64,000 bases of DNA from Synechococcus sp. CBW1004. GTDB lineage: Bacteria > Cyanobacteriota > Cyanobacteriia > PCC-6307 > Cyanobiaceae. Each line of letters starts with the position of its first letter. Within the stretch, counting starts at the first letter, position 1. The stretch covers positions 868,001-932,000 of the forward strand of contig NZ_CP060397.1 in the NCBI RefSeq assembly GCF_015840715.1. Reading direction: 5' to 3'. Positions 26,020 to 34,863 of this stretch are shown piece after piece. The notes beneath the pieces are model-generated. The model was not told where the DNA came from and did not search any database. It was given only the letters and a program-made list of their open reading frames with translations. The translations under genes were made by a program, and so were the position numbers.

Positions 26020-26111
26020 GCCGCCGATGCAACGCGCCCCGCTGCTGTGTCCAAATCGCAAAACCAGCCATTGTCAGCTTAGCTGTGCTTTCTCACCAAG
26101 TCATTCAGCGT

Positions 26112-26280
26112 TCAGCAGCCGCTGGAGGGACGGTTGAGGGGATGGGGGCGGCCACCGAGGGCCATGTGGCACCTGTGGCCGTTATAGAGCCCGAGATAGC
26201 GAGGAACCAGCGCTTTCGCTCCTCGGAGGTTTGAAACGGCATGGCGTAAGCCCACTCGCCCATGGGGGTCTTGCTGAACC
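26112..26280 (-). pseudogene. IS481-like transposase, C-terminal remnant with frameshift
   Basis: One frame gives MGEWAYAMPFQTSEERKRW. A second continues with LVPRYLGLYNGHRCHMALGG then RPHPLNRP. Together these are the end of an integrase-core transposase of the IS481 type. Only this tail remains, just upstream of the seven-gene operon, and it marks the other edge of the low-GC region. Confidence 0.65.
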
Positions 26281-26292
26281 GGTGCCTGGTTC

Positions 26293-26502
26293 TCAGCGCG
26301 CTTGCGCGTTAGCTGAGAGAGCGTCCTGATTCCGTTGATGCTCAACCCAGGCGTTCTGCAGGTCGGTGCGGGTGACCCGGTAGCCCAGGTGGCGGGCAGC
26401 CTGCAGTAGCTGCTGACGACTGCGGCAGCGGCGCAGGGTGTCGCGCAGTTCGGCACTGGCTTCCGCGTCGCTGACCAATCGCTCCAGTTCCGACCAGCTC
26501 AT
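26293..26502 (-). CDS. Nif11-like domain protein
   Basis: 69 residues from the ATG at 26502. The sequence SELERLVSDAEASAELRDTL, then QLLQAARHLGYRVTRTDL, matches the helical Nif11 pattern (residues and spacing around the AxxxGY block). Nif11 domains serve as leader regions of RiPP precursors or stand alone. Here there is no Gly-Gly cleavage site or cysteine/serine-rich core, so a precursor role is not supported. Confidence 0.7.
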   Translation of the reverse strand: MSWSELERLVSDAEASAELRDTLRRCRSRQQLLQAARHLGYRVTRTDLQNAWVEHQRNQDALSANAQAR

Positions 26503-26586
26503 GCCCGTGCCTCGGTTGGCTGCACGTTGCCGCGGGTAGGGGCAGTGCACCACGTTCCGCCGGGCACATTCAGGCAAGCGCCGGAG

Positions 26587-27835
26587 TCACAGACGCCGTG
26601 GCCAAAGCAGCCCTGAGCTGGGCCTGGTGTTCACGTCGGGCTCATCGGCGCCACTGCCGCCACTACCGGAACCGCTGAGCAGCGGCCCCTGCTGCGGGTG
26701 CTGGCGGGCGCCTGCTGCGCTCATTGGCGGGTAGTTACGGATGAAATCCGGCGTCGCGGTCACCATCTGCAGACCCCAATGGGACAGGCTCTGGGGCGGG
26801 AGGCCGGTGATGAAGTGGAGCTCGTTGCACTCCCGCCACTGGGTCAGGGCGGTTGCTGATGTCCAGGGGCTGGCCTGGCTGTGGCTGGTACCGCTGGGTA
26901 GCCACAGCCAGACGTCGTAGGCGAGGGAACGCTGGCCCAGCTGCAGCATCACCCCATCGGGTCTGGTCACCTTGCCGAAATGGGTGCTGGCGCCGCGGAT
27001 GGTGGTGGAGCCGATGAACAGCGGGGCCGGCAGCTGGATGAGAGGCGGCGGGGTGTCGAGCAGGCCCTGGGGCTCGAGGATGAAGTCGTAGTGGCCGAGG
27101 CTGATGCCGCTGCGCAGTTGGTGGCCGTTGCTGTGCAGGCTCGCGTTCAGGGCAGAAGGCAGTCCCCCAAAGCGGTTGCCGGAATAGCCGTGCAGCAACA
27201 CCGTCTCGTAGGGCTGCCGGCTGGTCCTGGGGAAGACGGTGATTGAGCACCCCATCCCGATGTGCCCGGGCTCTTGTAGAGGGCATGGCAGCAATCGCGG
27301 TGCAGCTCGTCGCTGCCGCCGCTGGTCTTGAGAGCCCAGCAGAAGAATTCCCGGCCCGGTGTGGTGTCCTGCGCGATCAGCAGGATCGTGCCGATGGCGG
27401 TCGCGCCGGAGAGGGTGCTGTCGACGTAGGCGAGGCCCGTCGACCAGCCGGTGGAGTTGTTGTAGGAGCCGTAGCCGCCGTTGCTTGTGGTGTCTGAGAA
27501 GGTGCTGGCCTTGGCACTCCCGAAGATCGCACTGCTGCTCGATTGGCTCTCCCCTTGGGCGGTGGTGCTTTCGGTGAGGAACCAGAGGTGGCCGGGTTCC
27601 ACGGGATGGCCCAGCTGCCAGGTGTAGCCCCAGCGGTTGGCGGTGGCATCGGCATGGGAGCGGATCACCGAGAGGGGCGTGCTGGCATTGCCGGGCAGGG
27701 CGTTGACGGCGGCTGCAAAGGCGCGGAAGGCCTCGTCGAGCTGCATGCCAATCCCTGCCGGATCCCTGCCGGATCCTTGCTGGTCCACTTCCAGGTCCCA
27801 GGGGCAAAGGACTGGCAGAACACCTGATAGGTCAT
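26587..27835 (-). pseudogene. Phage-structural-like hypothetical protein with two frameshifts
   Basis: It starts MTYQVFCQSFAPGTWKWTS at 27835 and must change frame twice to stay open: near 27757-27780, where the 11-bp unit CCGGATCCCTG is duplicated in tandem, and near 27250-27285 (HALYKSPG to HIGMGCSITVFPR). The restored protein would be about 415 residues, Ser/Thr/Gly-rich, beta-like, with a Gly-rich tail, as in tail or baseplate proteins. No firm family match. It overlaps the upstream gene by ATGA. Confidence 0.5.
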
Positions 27836-28140
27836 GGGGTTGTGCCTCCCTGGAGGGCAGGTGCGTCCTTGGTGAGCAGCAGCAGGCCGTGGCCGCCGAT
27901 CGCAAACCACTCGCTGCCATCGGGCGCCTTGAAGTAGCTCATCGCCGCACTGCTGAGATTCACCACCGCGAAATCAGGCGGAAGAAGCAGGGGTTCCCAG
28001 AACTGGGCCGGTTCGTTGGCGACCTCGTAGTAGCTCCAGTCGGTGGTGGCGATCACCAGCTCGGCGGGCCGGCTGATCCGCACCACCGTGAGCAGCCCAT
28101 CGCGCAGCAGGCCGCGGGAGCCGGACGGCTGGCCGGAGCG
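27832..28140 (-). pseudogene. 3' fragment of a phage-like hypothetical gene
   Basis: About 100 residues remain (TVVRISRPAELVIATTDWSY, LLLPPDFAVVNLSSAAMSYF, GSEWFAIGGHGLLLLTKD). The 5' part is replaced by IstA sequence from about 28142 reading the other way. It overlaps the following gene by 4 bases, so both came from one operon, probably of a prophage or phage-derived element. Function unknown. Confidence 0.5.
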
Positions 28141-28145
28141 CACGT

Positions 28146-28637
28146 TCCAGCTCACCACTGGCTCGAGACCCTGGAGGAGGGCTTCCGCCACTGGGGCGGG
28201 GTGCCGCAGGAGGTGCTGGTGGACAACGCCCGTGCGCTGGTGAGCCAGCACGATCCGGAGCGGCAGATCCTGGTCTTTGCCGAGCGGCTGGAGGAGTTCT
28301 CCAGCTACTGGGGGTTCAAACCTCGCGCCTGCCGGCCGTATCGGGCGCGGACGAAAGGCAAGGACGAGCGCGGGGTGGCGTACGTCAAGAGGAATGCGAT
28401 CGCCGGGCGGGAGTTCAGCAGCTGGGCGGAGTTGGAGGCACACCTGGCGCGCTGGACCCGCGAGGTGGCGTGTCCGCCGACAATGAAGTTGGCCGATCAC
28501 GAAAACCATGAGCAAACACCGAACCAGCCGCCGGCCAAGCCAAGGCGGAACGACTCCGAGAACAGCCGCCCCCCAGGTGTCAGGGGTGGCTCAGTTTTCG
28601 ATGTCGGAAGTGGCTCAGTTTTCAGTGTCGCTTGACA
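28146..28637 (+). mobile_element. IS21-like remnant: IstA core fragment and right end
   Basis: From about 28146 to 28470 the frame encodes HHWLETLEEGFRHWGGVPQE, VLVDNARALV (catalytic Asp), WGFKPRACRPYRARTKGKDE (Glu) and WAELEAHLARW of IstA. It then jumps to the element end, with istB deleted. The end carries two direct repeats, GTGGCTCAGTTTTCGATGTCGG (28586-28607) and a near copy at 28610-28630, and finishes with the inverted TGTCAAGCGACA at 28637. It lies in the 3' end of hsdM. Confidence 0.8.
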
Positions 28638-30063
28638 CCTTGTAGCGGTTGAGGCTGAGGTCGTAGCCCTGGGCGCTGATCTCCTCCTTGGGCACGCAGA
28701 AGCTCTGAGCGGTGCGCGCTCGCCCCCGTTCTGAGTCCTTGCGATGGCGCCAGCGGTCGAGGCAGTCGGGCAGGTTGTTCTTCTCGTGCTCGTTTTCGCC
28801 AAGGGCTTCCTTGGGTGTCGGGCCGAGTTTCTCAAGCGGCAGCAAGGGGTTGCGCTTGTCGTCGAGGCTCCAGCCGTCGGCGGTCATGTCGTAGAACCAC
28901 ACCTGATCGGTGCCGCCCCGGCCGGTCTTGGTGAAGAGCAAGATCGCTGTGCTCACACCGGCATAGGGGCGGAACACACCGCTCGGCAGCGACACCACGC
29001 CTTCGAGGAAATGGTCTTCCACCAGGGTGCGGCGCAGTTCCTTATGGGCCTTGCTTGAGCCGAACAGCACGCCATCAGGCACGATCACCGCCGCTCTGCC
29101 GCCGGGCCTGAGCAGCTGCAGAAACAACGCCATGAACAGCAGCTCGGTCTTCTTCGTCTTCACCACCCGCTGCAGCCGGGCGCTGGTGCTCTCGTAGTCG
29201 AGTGAGCCGGCGAACGGCGGGTTGGCTAGGATCAGGGTGTATTTGTTCTCCTCGCTGGCGCTGTCTTCGGAGAGCGAATCGCGGTAGCTGACATCGGGGT
29301 TCTCCACCCCATGCAGCAGCATGTTCATCGCGCCGATGCGCAGCATCGTGTTGTCGAAATCGAAACCATGGAAGAGGCCATGGTTGAAGTGCTCGCGCAG
29401 ATCCGGATCGCTGAGCACCTCCGGGTGGTGTTCACGCAGGTATTCGCCCACCGCCACCGGGAAACCGCAGGTGCCGCAGGCGGGATCCACCATCACATCG
29501 CGCGGCGTGGGCTCGGTCATCGCCACCATCAGTTCGATGATGTGGCGCGGCGTGCGGAACTGGCCGTTGGTGCCGGCGGTGGCCAGCTTGCCGAGCATGT
29601 ACTCGTAGATGTCGCCCTTGGTGTCGCGGTCCTCCATCGGCACCGCATCGAGCAGCTCCACCACCTTGGTGAGCAGCGCCGGCGTTGGGATCGTGAAGCG
29701 GGCATCACGCATGTGGGTGGCGTAGGCCGACTCCTCACCACCCAGCTCCCGCAGGAAGGGGAACACCCGCTCGCCCACTACCTGGAACATCGAGGATGGA
29801 TCACCCAGCTCCTTGAAGCGGCTCCAGCGCAGCTCGCTCCAGGGCCGCCCTTGGGGATCAGCTCCTTCCGGGAAGATGTGGCGCCGCATCGGCTGGCCCG
29901 AGCGCTGGCTGCGGCGCTCCTCCAGGGTTTCCAGCTCATCGAGCCGGCGGATGAACAGCAGGTAGGTGAGCTGCTCCAGCACCTCCAGCGGGTTGGCGAT
30001 GCCGCCGCTCCAGAAGGCATCCCAGATCCGGTCGATCTGGTTGCGCAGCTCGCCGGTGAGCAC
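28615..30063 (-). CDS. hsdM: Type I restriction-modification DNA methyltransferase subunit, C-terminus replaced by IS end
   Basis: 482 residues. The N-terminal helical domain is typical (ELRNQIDRIWDAFWSGGIAN, YLLFIRRLDELE). The SAM motif I is DPACGTCGFPVA and the N6-adenine motif IV is ILANPPFAG, followed by a partner-binding region. The last seven residues (VSSDTEN) and the stop come from the IS21 end at 28637, right after GYDLSLNRYK, so only a short C-terminal part is lost. The GTG at 30063 gives the usual MLTGELRNQ start. No hsdS or hsdR is in the window, so the enzyme is an orphan here. Confidence 0.9.
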   Translation of the reverse strand: MLTGELRNQIDRIWDAFWSGGIANPLEVLEQLTYLLFIRRLDELETLEERRSQRSGQPMRRHIFPEGADPQGRPWSELRWSRFKELGDPSSMFQVVGERVFPFLRELGGEESAYATHMRDARFTIPTPALLTKVVELLDAVPMEDRDTKGDIYEYMLGKLATAGTNGQFRTPRHIIELMVAMTEPTPRDVMVDPACGTCGFPVAVGEYLREHHPEVLSDPDLREHFNHGLFHGFDFDNTMLRIGAMNMLLHGVENPDVSYRDSLSEDSASEENKYTLILANPPFAGSLDYESTSARLQRVVKTKKTELLFMALFLQLLRPGGRAAVIVPDGVLFGSSKAHKELRRTLVEDHFLEGVVSLPSGVFRPYAGVSTAILLFTKTGRGGTDQVWFYDMTADGWSLDDKRNPLLPLEKLGPTPKEALGENEHEKNNLPDCLDRWRHRKDSERGRARTAQSFCVPKEEISAQGYDLSLNRYKVSSDTEN

Positions 30064-30221
30064 CGAGGCCGCCGTGGTTCCGGGGGCGATGGCGGCCTGG
30101 GGGCCGGTGCGCCGGCACCGTTGCCGCTGCGGCGGGTGCGCTGGCCAGTGCCTGCCGCGGCAGCACGCGGTGGGGGTGCCACGCCTGGCGCCTTCAAACC
30201 GCCTCCGGGGCCGCGAGCCTT

Positions 30222-30395
30222 TTAGGCGTCGCCCATCGCCACCACCCGGTTCTTCACCTCCTCCAACACGTCATCGCTCAGGGGCTCCCCTGCCTCCTGC
30301 TCCAGGGCCTTGCGGATCTGGTCGTTGCTGATCCGGCTGCCGTCCTCCGGGATCAGGGCGATCAGGTCGTTGACGAGGTCGGCGAGGACGGGCAT
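30222..30395 (-). CDS. Small hypothetical protein upstream of hsdM
   Basis: 57 residues from the ATG at 30395 (MPVLADLVNDLIALIPEDGS, ISNDQIRKALEQEAGEPLSD, VLEEVKNRVV). It is acidic and helical, possibly a winged-helix-like start. It ends 158 bases before hsdM, and the gap is Gly/Pro/Ala-coding low-complexity DNA, so the two could once have been one protein. No family recognised. Confidence 0.45.
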   Translation of the reverse strand: MPVLADLVNDLIALIPEDGSRISNDQIRKALEQEAGEPLSDDVLEEVKNRVVAMGDA

Positions 30396-30618
30396 CAGGT
30401 CGGGGAAGTGGATGCTGGACTCAGGGAAGCAGAGCCGGGGACTGGGTCGGTGCCTGGCCTCAATGGGGTTCACGATGCCTGGTTGGGCACCAATCCGACT
30501 CAGTTGTCATGCGAAGGACGGTCCGTCCGCTGGTTGGTGGCCATGGCCCGCCTCAGCTCCGCCCCAGTTTGCCGCCAGTTACAGCGTGCTGTCTCCATTC
30601 GGAGTGGAACCTGCATCC

Positions 30619-31175
30619 TCAGGAGGGCGAATCTATGCACGCGCTGCATAGTTTTCCGTTTGCTCCCTTTCTGGCCTGCGCAGGAGGCTTGCCCTGACAG
30701 CCTCCCCCCTCCTGTGCACCGTCTGTTTGAGCTGGTATCCACTCCTCCTGGGCCTTCTCCACCCGCTGCCGCAGGATCCTGATCAGATGCCTGGCGGTGG
30801 CGCTGCTCAACAGCCGCCCTTCCGGCAACAGCAGCCAGAGCGTCTCCCGCAGCGATGGCTGTCCGGGGTGGGGGATCAGCTGCTGGGCCTCGAGCCAACC
30901 TGGCGTCACCAGAGCAGGGCAGATCGGCATCGACAGCTCGCGATCGCGCATGCGCTTCAGCCAGGCGGACACCTCCTGGCAGCTGGCCGGTTGCTGTTCG
31001 AGCTGAAAGCCATGCCAGGCGAGCGTTTCATGCAGCAACGGGGTGGCCCCCTTACGAGGCAGCAGCACCCTCTGCGGGATCGACTCCTCGAGAGAGGCCG
31101 TTGCATGGCAGACCAGCTGCATCGGCAGTTCCCCGAGCAGCACCGCCTGAATCCCTGACCAGTTGGGCCGTTGTT
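30619..31175 (-). pseudogene. LysR-like effector-domain fragment (tentative)
   Basis: The frame running into 30619 has the look of the C-terminal half of a LysR-type substrate-binding domain (LPMQLVCHATASLEESIPQR, LLPRKGATPLLHETLAWHGF, LRETLWLLLPEGRLLSSATA, HLIRILRQRVEKAQEEW). It has no DNA-binding domain of its own and abuts the truncated integrase at about 31180. I regard it as a deletion remnant. The family call is weak. Confidence 0.35.
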
Positions 31176-32299
31176 TGGCCTTCACGGTCCGTGGATGGCA
31201 CCAGGTTGCGCCGATGGGCCCGCAGGCTGTAGCTGTGCCGGAAGGAGTACGGCACCAGCCGCTCGCCGCGGGATTCCACTTCATCCCGCAGGCTGCGCCA
31301 GGCCGGCTGGCGCTTGAGGTAGGTACCCAGGCCGTCGGCAGCGCCGTTTCCAGACTGAAGCGGCGGGAGGTGAATCAGCCTCGCCTGCCACCGCGCCAGC
31401 AGATTCCACGACACGAGGGCTCCTTCGTCCTGCAGCGGCAAGGGGTAGACCCTGCGAGGCTCTGTGATTCCGCCCCCGCTGCGCTTGCGGTAGTTGCACC
31501 ACCAGTGGGGCTCGCCTGTGCTGCGGTCCATGCGAACACTGAGATGCAGCAGCTCCACTGGCCGCAGCCCGAGCTCCGCCATCAGCCGGATCGCATCGCG
31601 CCAACGCAGGCCTGCGGCATCGTCGGGCAGGGAGGCGATCAACCGCAGGATTTCGGCATCGCTGATGGGGTCGCCACCGCCCTTCCCCTCACTACCTGCG
31701 GGTTTGCGGCCCACGTGGTGGGACAGGTCGGAAGGCGGGAGCCAATGGGCGGGGAACTGCTCACGCTCGACGCAATGCCGCAGAAATTGGCTCAGGGACT
31801 GGCAGCGGATCTGTCGCATGCGCGATCCAGGGGCCCAGTCAGCCACACAGCGGTCAATCAGGTCCAAGGGCCGCCCAGGCGGGCGGCTGCCGCTGAGCAG
31901 ACTCACCGCCATCTCCAGCACAGGTCGGTAGCCCTTGTCCCAGGTGGCTTCCGAGATGGTGTTGCCGTGCTGGAGTTTCTGCTTCCGGAAGCGCTCAGCT
32001 GCGCCCTGCCAGTCACGAATCACCTGTGGAGCCTTGCCGTCAGCCTGGTCAGCAGCAGCGCGAAGATCCAGGCCCTGATCCATCAGTTTATAGATGCTAC
32101 GGACACGAATATAGGCATCACCAACGTCGTTATTGCTCCACTCAAAAGGTAGAACGACGGACTGTTCTGCCTGCCCTGGAAGTCTCACCTTGAGACGTAT
32201 TCGCCCCCGAGATTCGACCGCGTTCCAACCGCTGGCGAGGTTGCGGACCTGCTCCCTGAAGGTCTTCTCCCAGTGCTGGAGGTTGACGACTTTCGGCAT
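31176..32299 (-). pseudogene. Tyrosine-type site-specific integrase, C-terminus lost
   Basis: From the ATG at 32299 (MPKVVNLQHWEKTFREQ) the protein has an N-terminal SAM-like binding region and a catalytic start: LMAELGLRPVELLHL (first Arg) and PYSFRHSYSLRAHR (HxxR). After about 31190 the frame runs into unrelated sequence, without the GHS..H and Tyr of the active site. It lies beside a tRNA-Pro fragment, the usual position of an island integrase. A tail of the missing type (MGHSLEVHLRSYPW) occurs at 63.4-63.7 kb. Confidence 0.75.
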
Positions 32300-32417
32300 G
32301 GGCGTGCCCAAAACGTGCCCAAAACTAGCCGTTCCAGGCCGGACAGGGCAAGACAGCGCCTCCCAGAACCCTTGGTATGACTAGAAACGCCAGATGGGGC
32401 CTGGTGCCGGCTTTCGC

Positions 32418-32459
32418 TTTGGGAGCACTAGGTCGCAGGTTCGAATCCTGTCGCCCCGA
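32418..32459 (+). tRNA. 3' part of tRNA-Pro(UGG), probable attachment-site scar
   Basis: The sequence from TTTGGGA (anticodon loop with TGG) through GCACT, GGTCGCAGGTTCGAATCC and TGTCGCCCCGA matches the anticodon loop, T-arm and acceptor of tRNA-Pro. The upstream half is absent: the 5' anticodon stem does not pair and there is no acceptor 5' strand. It is not a functional tRNA. Integrases commonly use such 3' ends as att sites, and an integrase gene starts 120 bases away. Confidence 0.75.
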
Positions 32460-32678
32460 TTGAATTCTCGAGGATTGGCCCAAGGGCTTGCAAGAGAATC
32501 TGCAAGAGAACCCCCTCCTCACCAGCCTCTCCAGGTCCCGCCTGTCGCGTACAAGAGGTTCACCGGCCAGCCTCCAGTGGCATTGCCAAGGACGAAGCCC
32601 GTCCGTTCAGCTTCGTTCTCTTGCATCTCTTGCACCGTTCGGCTTGAGGCTGTCAGGTGCGGGGCAAGACTGAGACTC

Positions 32679-32792
32679 ATGGCATCCCGTCTGATCGTCT
32701 CCGACAATCGTGACGACCCGGGCAATCCGTTGGTGCTTGACGGCGACGCCATTGACGCTGCAGCCAGAGATCCGCTGGCGATCGGCAAGTGA
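32679..32792 (+). CDS. Small hypothetical protein (37 aa)
   Basis: MASRLIVSDNRDDPGNPLVL then DGDAIDAAARDPLAIGK. The stop overlaps the start of the next gene (GTGATG), suggesting a coupled pair. It resembles no family I know. Aspartate-rich composition and island location are the only clues. Confidence 0.4.
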   Translation: MASRLIVSDNRDDPGNPLVLDGDAIDAAARDPLAIGK

Positions 32793-33064
32793 TGGTCGAC
32801 CAAGTGTGGGCAGAAGGAACTGATCCAACTGGCGGCGGTCTGTATTACGAGCGCAGCAGCAACCGGCATCGGCGGCTGCAGGCCTTCGAGACGGGGCACG
32901 AGGACTTCATGACCGGCGGTTGGGTACGAGTGCTGGCCACCGCGGAGCAGGTGCAGCGTGAGCGCCCCGGCATGGAGCAGGCAGCCAGGGCGGGCCTGGT
33001 GAAGATCCACGGCATCCACCGGGGCGTGCTGCTGGTGGAGTTCCTGGACGTTCCCTGGGGCTGA
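32792..33064 (+). CDS. Hypothetical protein of the integrated island
   Basis: About 90 residues. It begins MVDQVWAEGTDPTGGGLYYE and contains FETGHEDFMTGGWVRVL and IHGIHRGVLLVEFLDVP. It is compact and globular-looking. It is coupled to the 37-residue frame upstream. A GTG one codon earlier is possible. A hairpin follows at 33110. Function unknown. Confidence 0.45.
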   Translation: MVDQVWAEGTDPTGGGLYYERSSNRHRRLQAFETGHEDFMTGGWVRVLATAEQVQRERPGMEQAARAGLVKIHGIHRGVLLVEFLDVPWG

Positions 33065-33109
33065 GCAGCCACCGCAGGGCTCTGGTCGTCGTCGGCCGTC
33101 CTTCAGCGT

Positions 33110-33128
33110 GCCACGGCTGAGCCGTGGC
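33110..33128 (+). terminator. Hairpin after the small island genes
   Basis: GCCACGGC and GCCGTGGC form a perfect 8-bp stem with a TGA loop, 46 bases after the stop of the preceding gene. No T tract follows, so it could instead be a REP-like hairpin. Confidence 0.35.
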
Positions 33129-33501
33129 GTGCATCGGCCAGCCGCCGCCGCCCTCCGCGCTGGGGCCGGTGTGGTGGGTGGTAGCGGGCTTGGCCGCGCT
33201 CCCGCGGCTGCGGTGGCGTGGCGGCCCGTCCCTTGCGGTGCGCGGGGTGCTGGCTCAGGTGGCCTCGCGCGGCTGCGCGGCCGGTGTTGGTTTGGTGGCT
33301 CATTCAGTGCCCCTTCTTTGCATCGAGATTCCTCGGCTTCCAGTGGCATCGGCCCGTTGAGTTCCATTGCCCTGCAGCGGCTCTGCCGGCCCCGTACTGC
33401 GCTTGTACTGGTAGAATAAAGGTTGCGCCAAAGGCCACGAGCCCATCGCCGGCGGCAACGAAATCCTCAGACAACTTGCCCCGTTCGTTTGCTCTGTAGC
33501 C
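33129..33501. other. Intergenic, no convincing gene
   Basis: Open frames are Trp/Arg/Gly-rich without domain character. The right end is relatively AT-rich (TTGTACTGGTAGAATAAAGG near 33402-33421) and probably contains the promoter for the three genes that follow. No repressor site could be defined. Confidence 0.3.
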
Positions 33502-34023
33502 ATGATCTTGTCTTCTGCTGCAGTGGCCCCGGCCGCTGCATTGGCCCTCCCTGGCCTGCTGCCTCGTCCTGTTCAGGTCCATCGCTCGGTGGTGATCGTC
33601 GCTGGGGGCGGCCGTGATCTGGCCTGGCCCGTTGAGCGCATCGCCTCCGCTCTGCTCCAGCGCAGCGGTGTCCGTGCCGTTCATCTCCTTCTGCATGGCG
33701 GTGCCCGTGGTGCCGATCAGGCCATCGGTCGGGCTGCCCATCAGCTCGGCTGGCGCGTCCAGTCCCTCGCTGCTGAGTGGCGTCGCTTTGGCCGCTGCGC
33801 CGGGCCCATCCGCAATCGGCAGCTGCTTGAGCAGGCGCTCATCGAGGCCCAGGCCCACACCTCCCCTTCGTTCTCTGCCTCGGTGCTGGTGATCGCCTTC
33901 CCCGGTGGGTCCGGCACCGCCTCGCTGGTGCAGCAGGCCCGCCGCTGCTCCTCCCGGTCCCCGGTGCCGTTCGCGGTGATGGAGGTCTCTGCGCCCTTCT
34001 CCCCCGAGCCCCTCGCCGCCTGA
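33502..34023 (+). CDS. DUF2493-like SLOG-fold protein
   Basis: 173 residues. SVVIVAGGGR starts a Rossmann-like fold, LLLHGGARGADQAIGRAAHQ is the characteristic nucleotide-binding loop, and RNRQLLEQ and LVIAFPGGSGTASLV follow. This is the DUF2493/SLOG pattern, related to DprA and LOG proteins that bind nucleotides or nucleic-acid-like ligands and are frequent in phages and conflict systems. The first 25 residues are Ala/Pro-rich and may not be translated. It is followed by Gp157 and Rad52-type genes in the same direction. Confidence 0.78.
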   Translation: MILSSAAVAPAAALALPGLLPRPVQVHRSVVIVAGGGRDLAWPVERIASALLQRSGVRAVHLLLHGGARGADQAIGRAAHQLGWRVQSLAAEWRRFGRCAGPIRNRQLLEQALIEAQAHTSPSFSASVLVIAFPGGSGTASLVQQARRCSSRSPVPFAVMEVSAPFSPEPLAA

Positions 34024-34095
34024 GCGGCGCCCTCCTGGCTTCCCATGCCGGCCCGGTGTTGTGGGTCGGCCCTGTTCCTTCTGCTCTCCATTTCC

Positions 34096-34716
34096 ATGGC
34101 TGTCCTCTCTGCTTCCTCCTCCGCCCTTATCCCAGTCCCGCCCGCTGCCGTCGGCCCGGCCTGCTCCCTGCAGCGTTCCGGTTCCCTGTGGCAGCTGGGC
34201 ATCGAGGCCCAGGAGCTCACCACCGCCATCGGTCTGCTCGCCGAGCAGCTGGAGGCCGATGACGACGACACCCGATCCCAGGGCCTCGCCGAGCTGGAGG
34301 CCGCCTTGCTGGCCGAGGAAGGCAATAAGGCGGCCCTGGCCGCCAAGGCCGATGCCACCTGCTGGGTGATCGAGCACCTGCGAGGTCAGGCCGCCTATCG
34401 CCAGCAGCAGGCCAAGCGGCTCACTGAGCTGTCCCGGTCCGATGCCAGCCGCGCCGATGCCCTGGAGGAATCTCTGGTCCTGGTCCTCACCCGCCTGCAG
34501 CCAGCGGCCACCCGTTTCTCGTTCCCCAATCACGAGCTCACCTCCCGCAAGTCCCAGGCCGTCGAAATCGACGACGAAGACGCCCTCCCCTCTGAGTGGC
34601 TGAGCTTCGCCACCACCAGCAAGCCCGACAAAGCCGCCATCAAAGAAGCCCTCAAAGCCGGCCGGCAGATCACCGGCGCCCAGCTCGTCTCCCGCCGCTC
34701 CTGGCGCATCCACTGA
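34096..34716 (+). CDS. Siphovirus Gp157-like protein
   Basis: About 206 residues from the ATG at 34096 (34045 is an alternative). SLWQLGIEAQELTTAIGLL opens a long coiled-coil helix with acidic repeats. The C-terminal block FSFPNHELTSRKSQAVEIDD, ALPSEWLSFA, PDKAAIKEALKAGRQITGAQ and LVSRRSWRI is the typical Gp157 end. In phages Gp157 accompanies recombination genes such as single-strand annealing proteins, as here. Confidence 0.85.
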   Translation: MAVLSASSSALIPVPPAAVGPACSLQRSGSLWQLGIEAQELTTAIGLLAEQLEADDDDTRSQGLAELEAALLAEEGNKAALAAKADATCWVIEHLRGQAAYRQQQAKRLTELSRSDASRADALEESLVLVLTRLQPAATRFSFPNHELTSRKSQAVEIDDEDALPSEWLSFATTSKPDKAAIKEALKAGRQITGAQLVSRRSWRIH

Positions 34717-34863
34717 GGGGGGCAGAGCCCCCTTTGTGATGGGCGGCTGCAATTGCGGGGCCAGGCGCTGCAGCAGACCTCAGGCCACCAGATCCCAGGC
34801 CCCGGCATCGGCAGCAGGCCGTCGGGGCCGTCCCTCGATGCCACTTCTCACCCACACCACGCC

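Noticed and set aside
26293-26502. Nif11 protein as a RiPP precursor for the neighbouring operon
   Set aside because: There is no Gly-Gly leader cleavage site, no core rich in Cys/Ser/Thr and no lanthipeptide or radical-SAM enzyme nearby.
32418-32459. A complete tRNA-Pro gene
   Set aside because: The acceptor 5' strand, D-arm and 5' anticodon stem are missing.
33124-33360. A possible membrane protein
   Set aside because: Trp/Arg/Ala-rich translation with no ribosome site or family resemblance; probably chance in GC-rich DNA.
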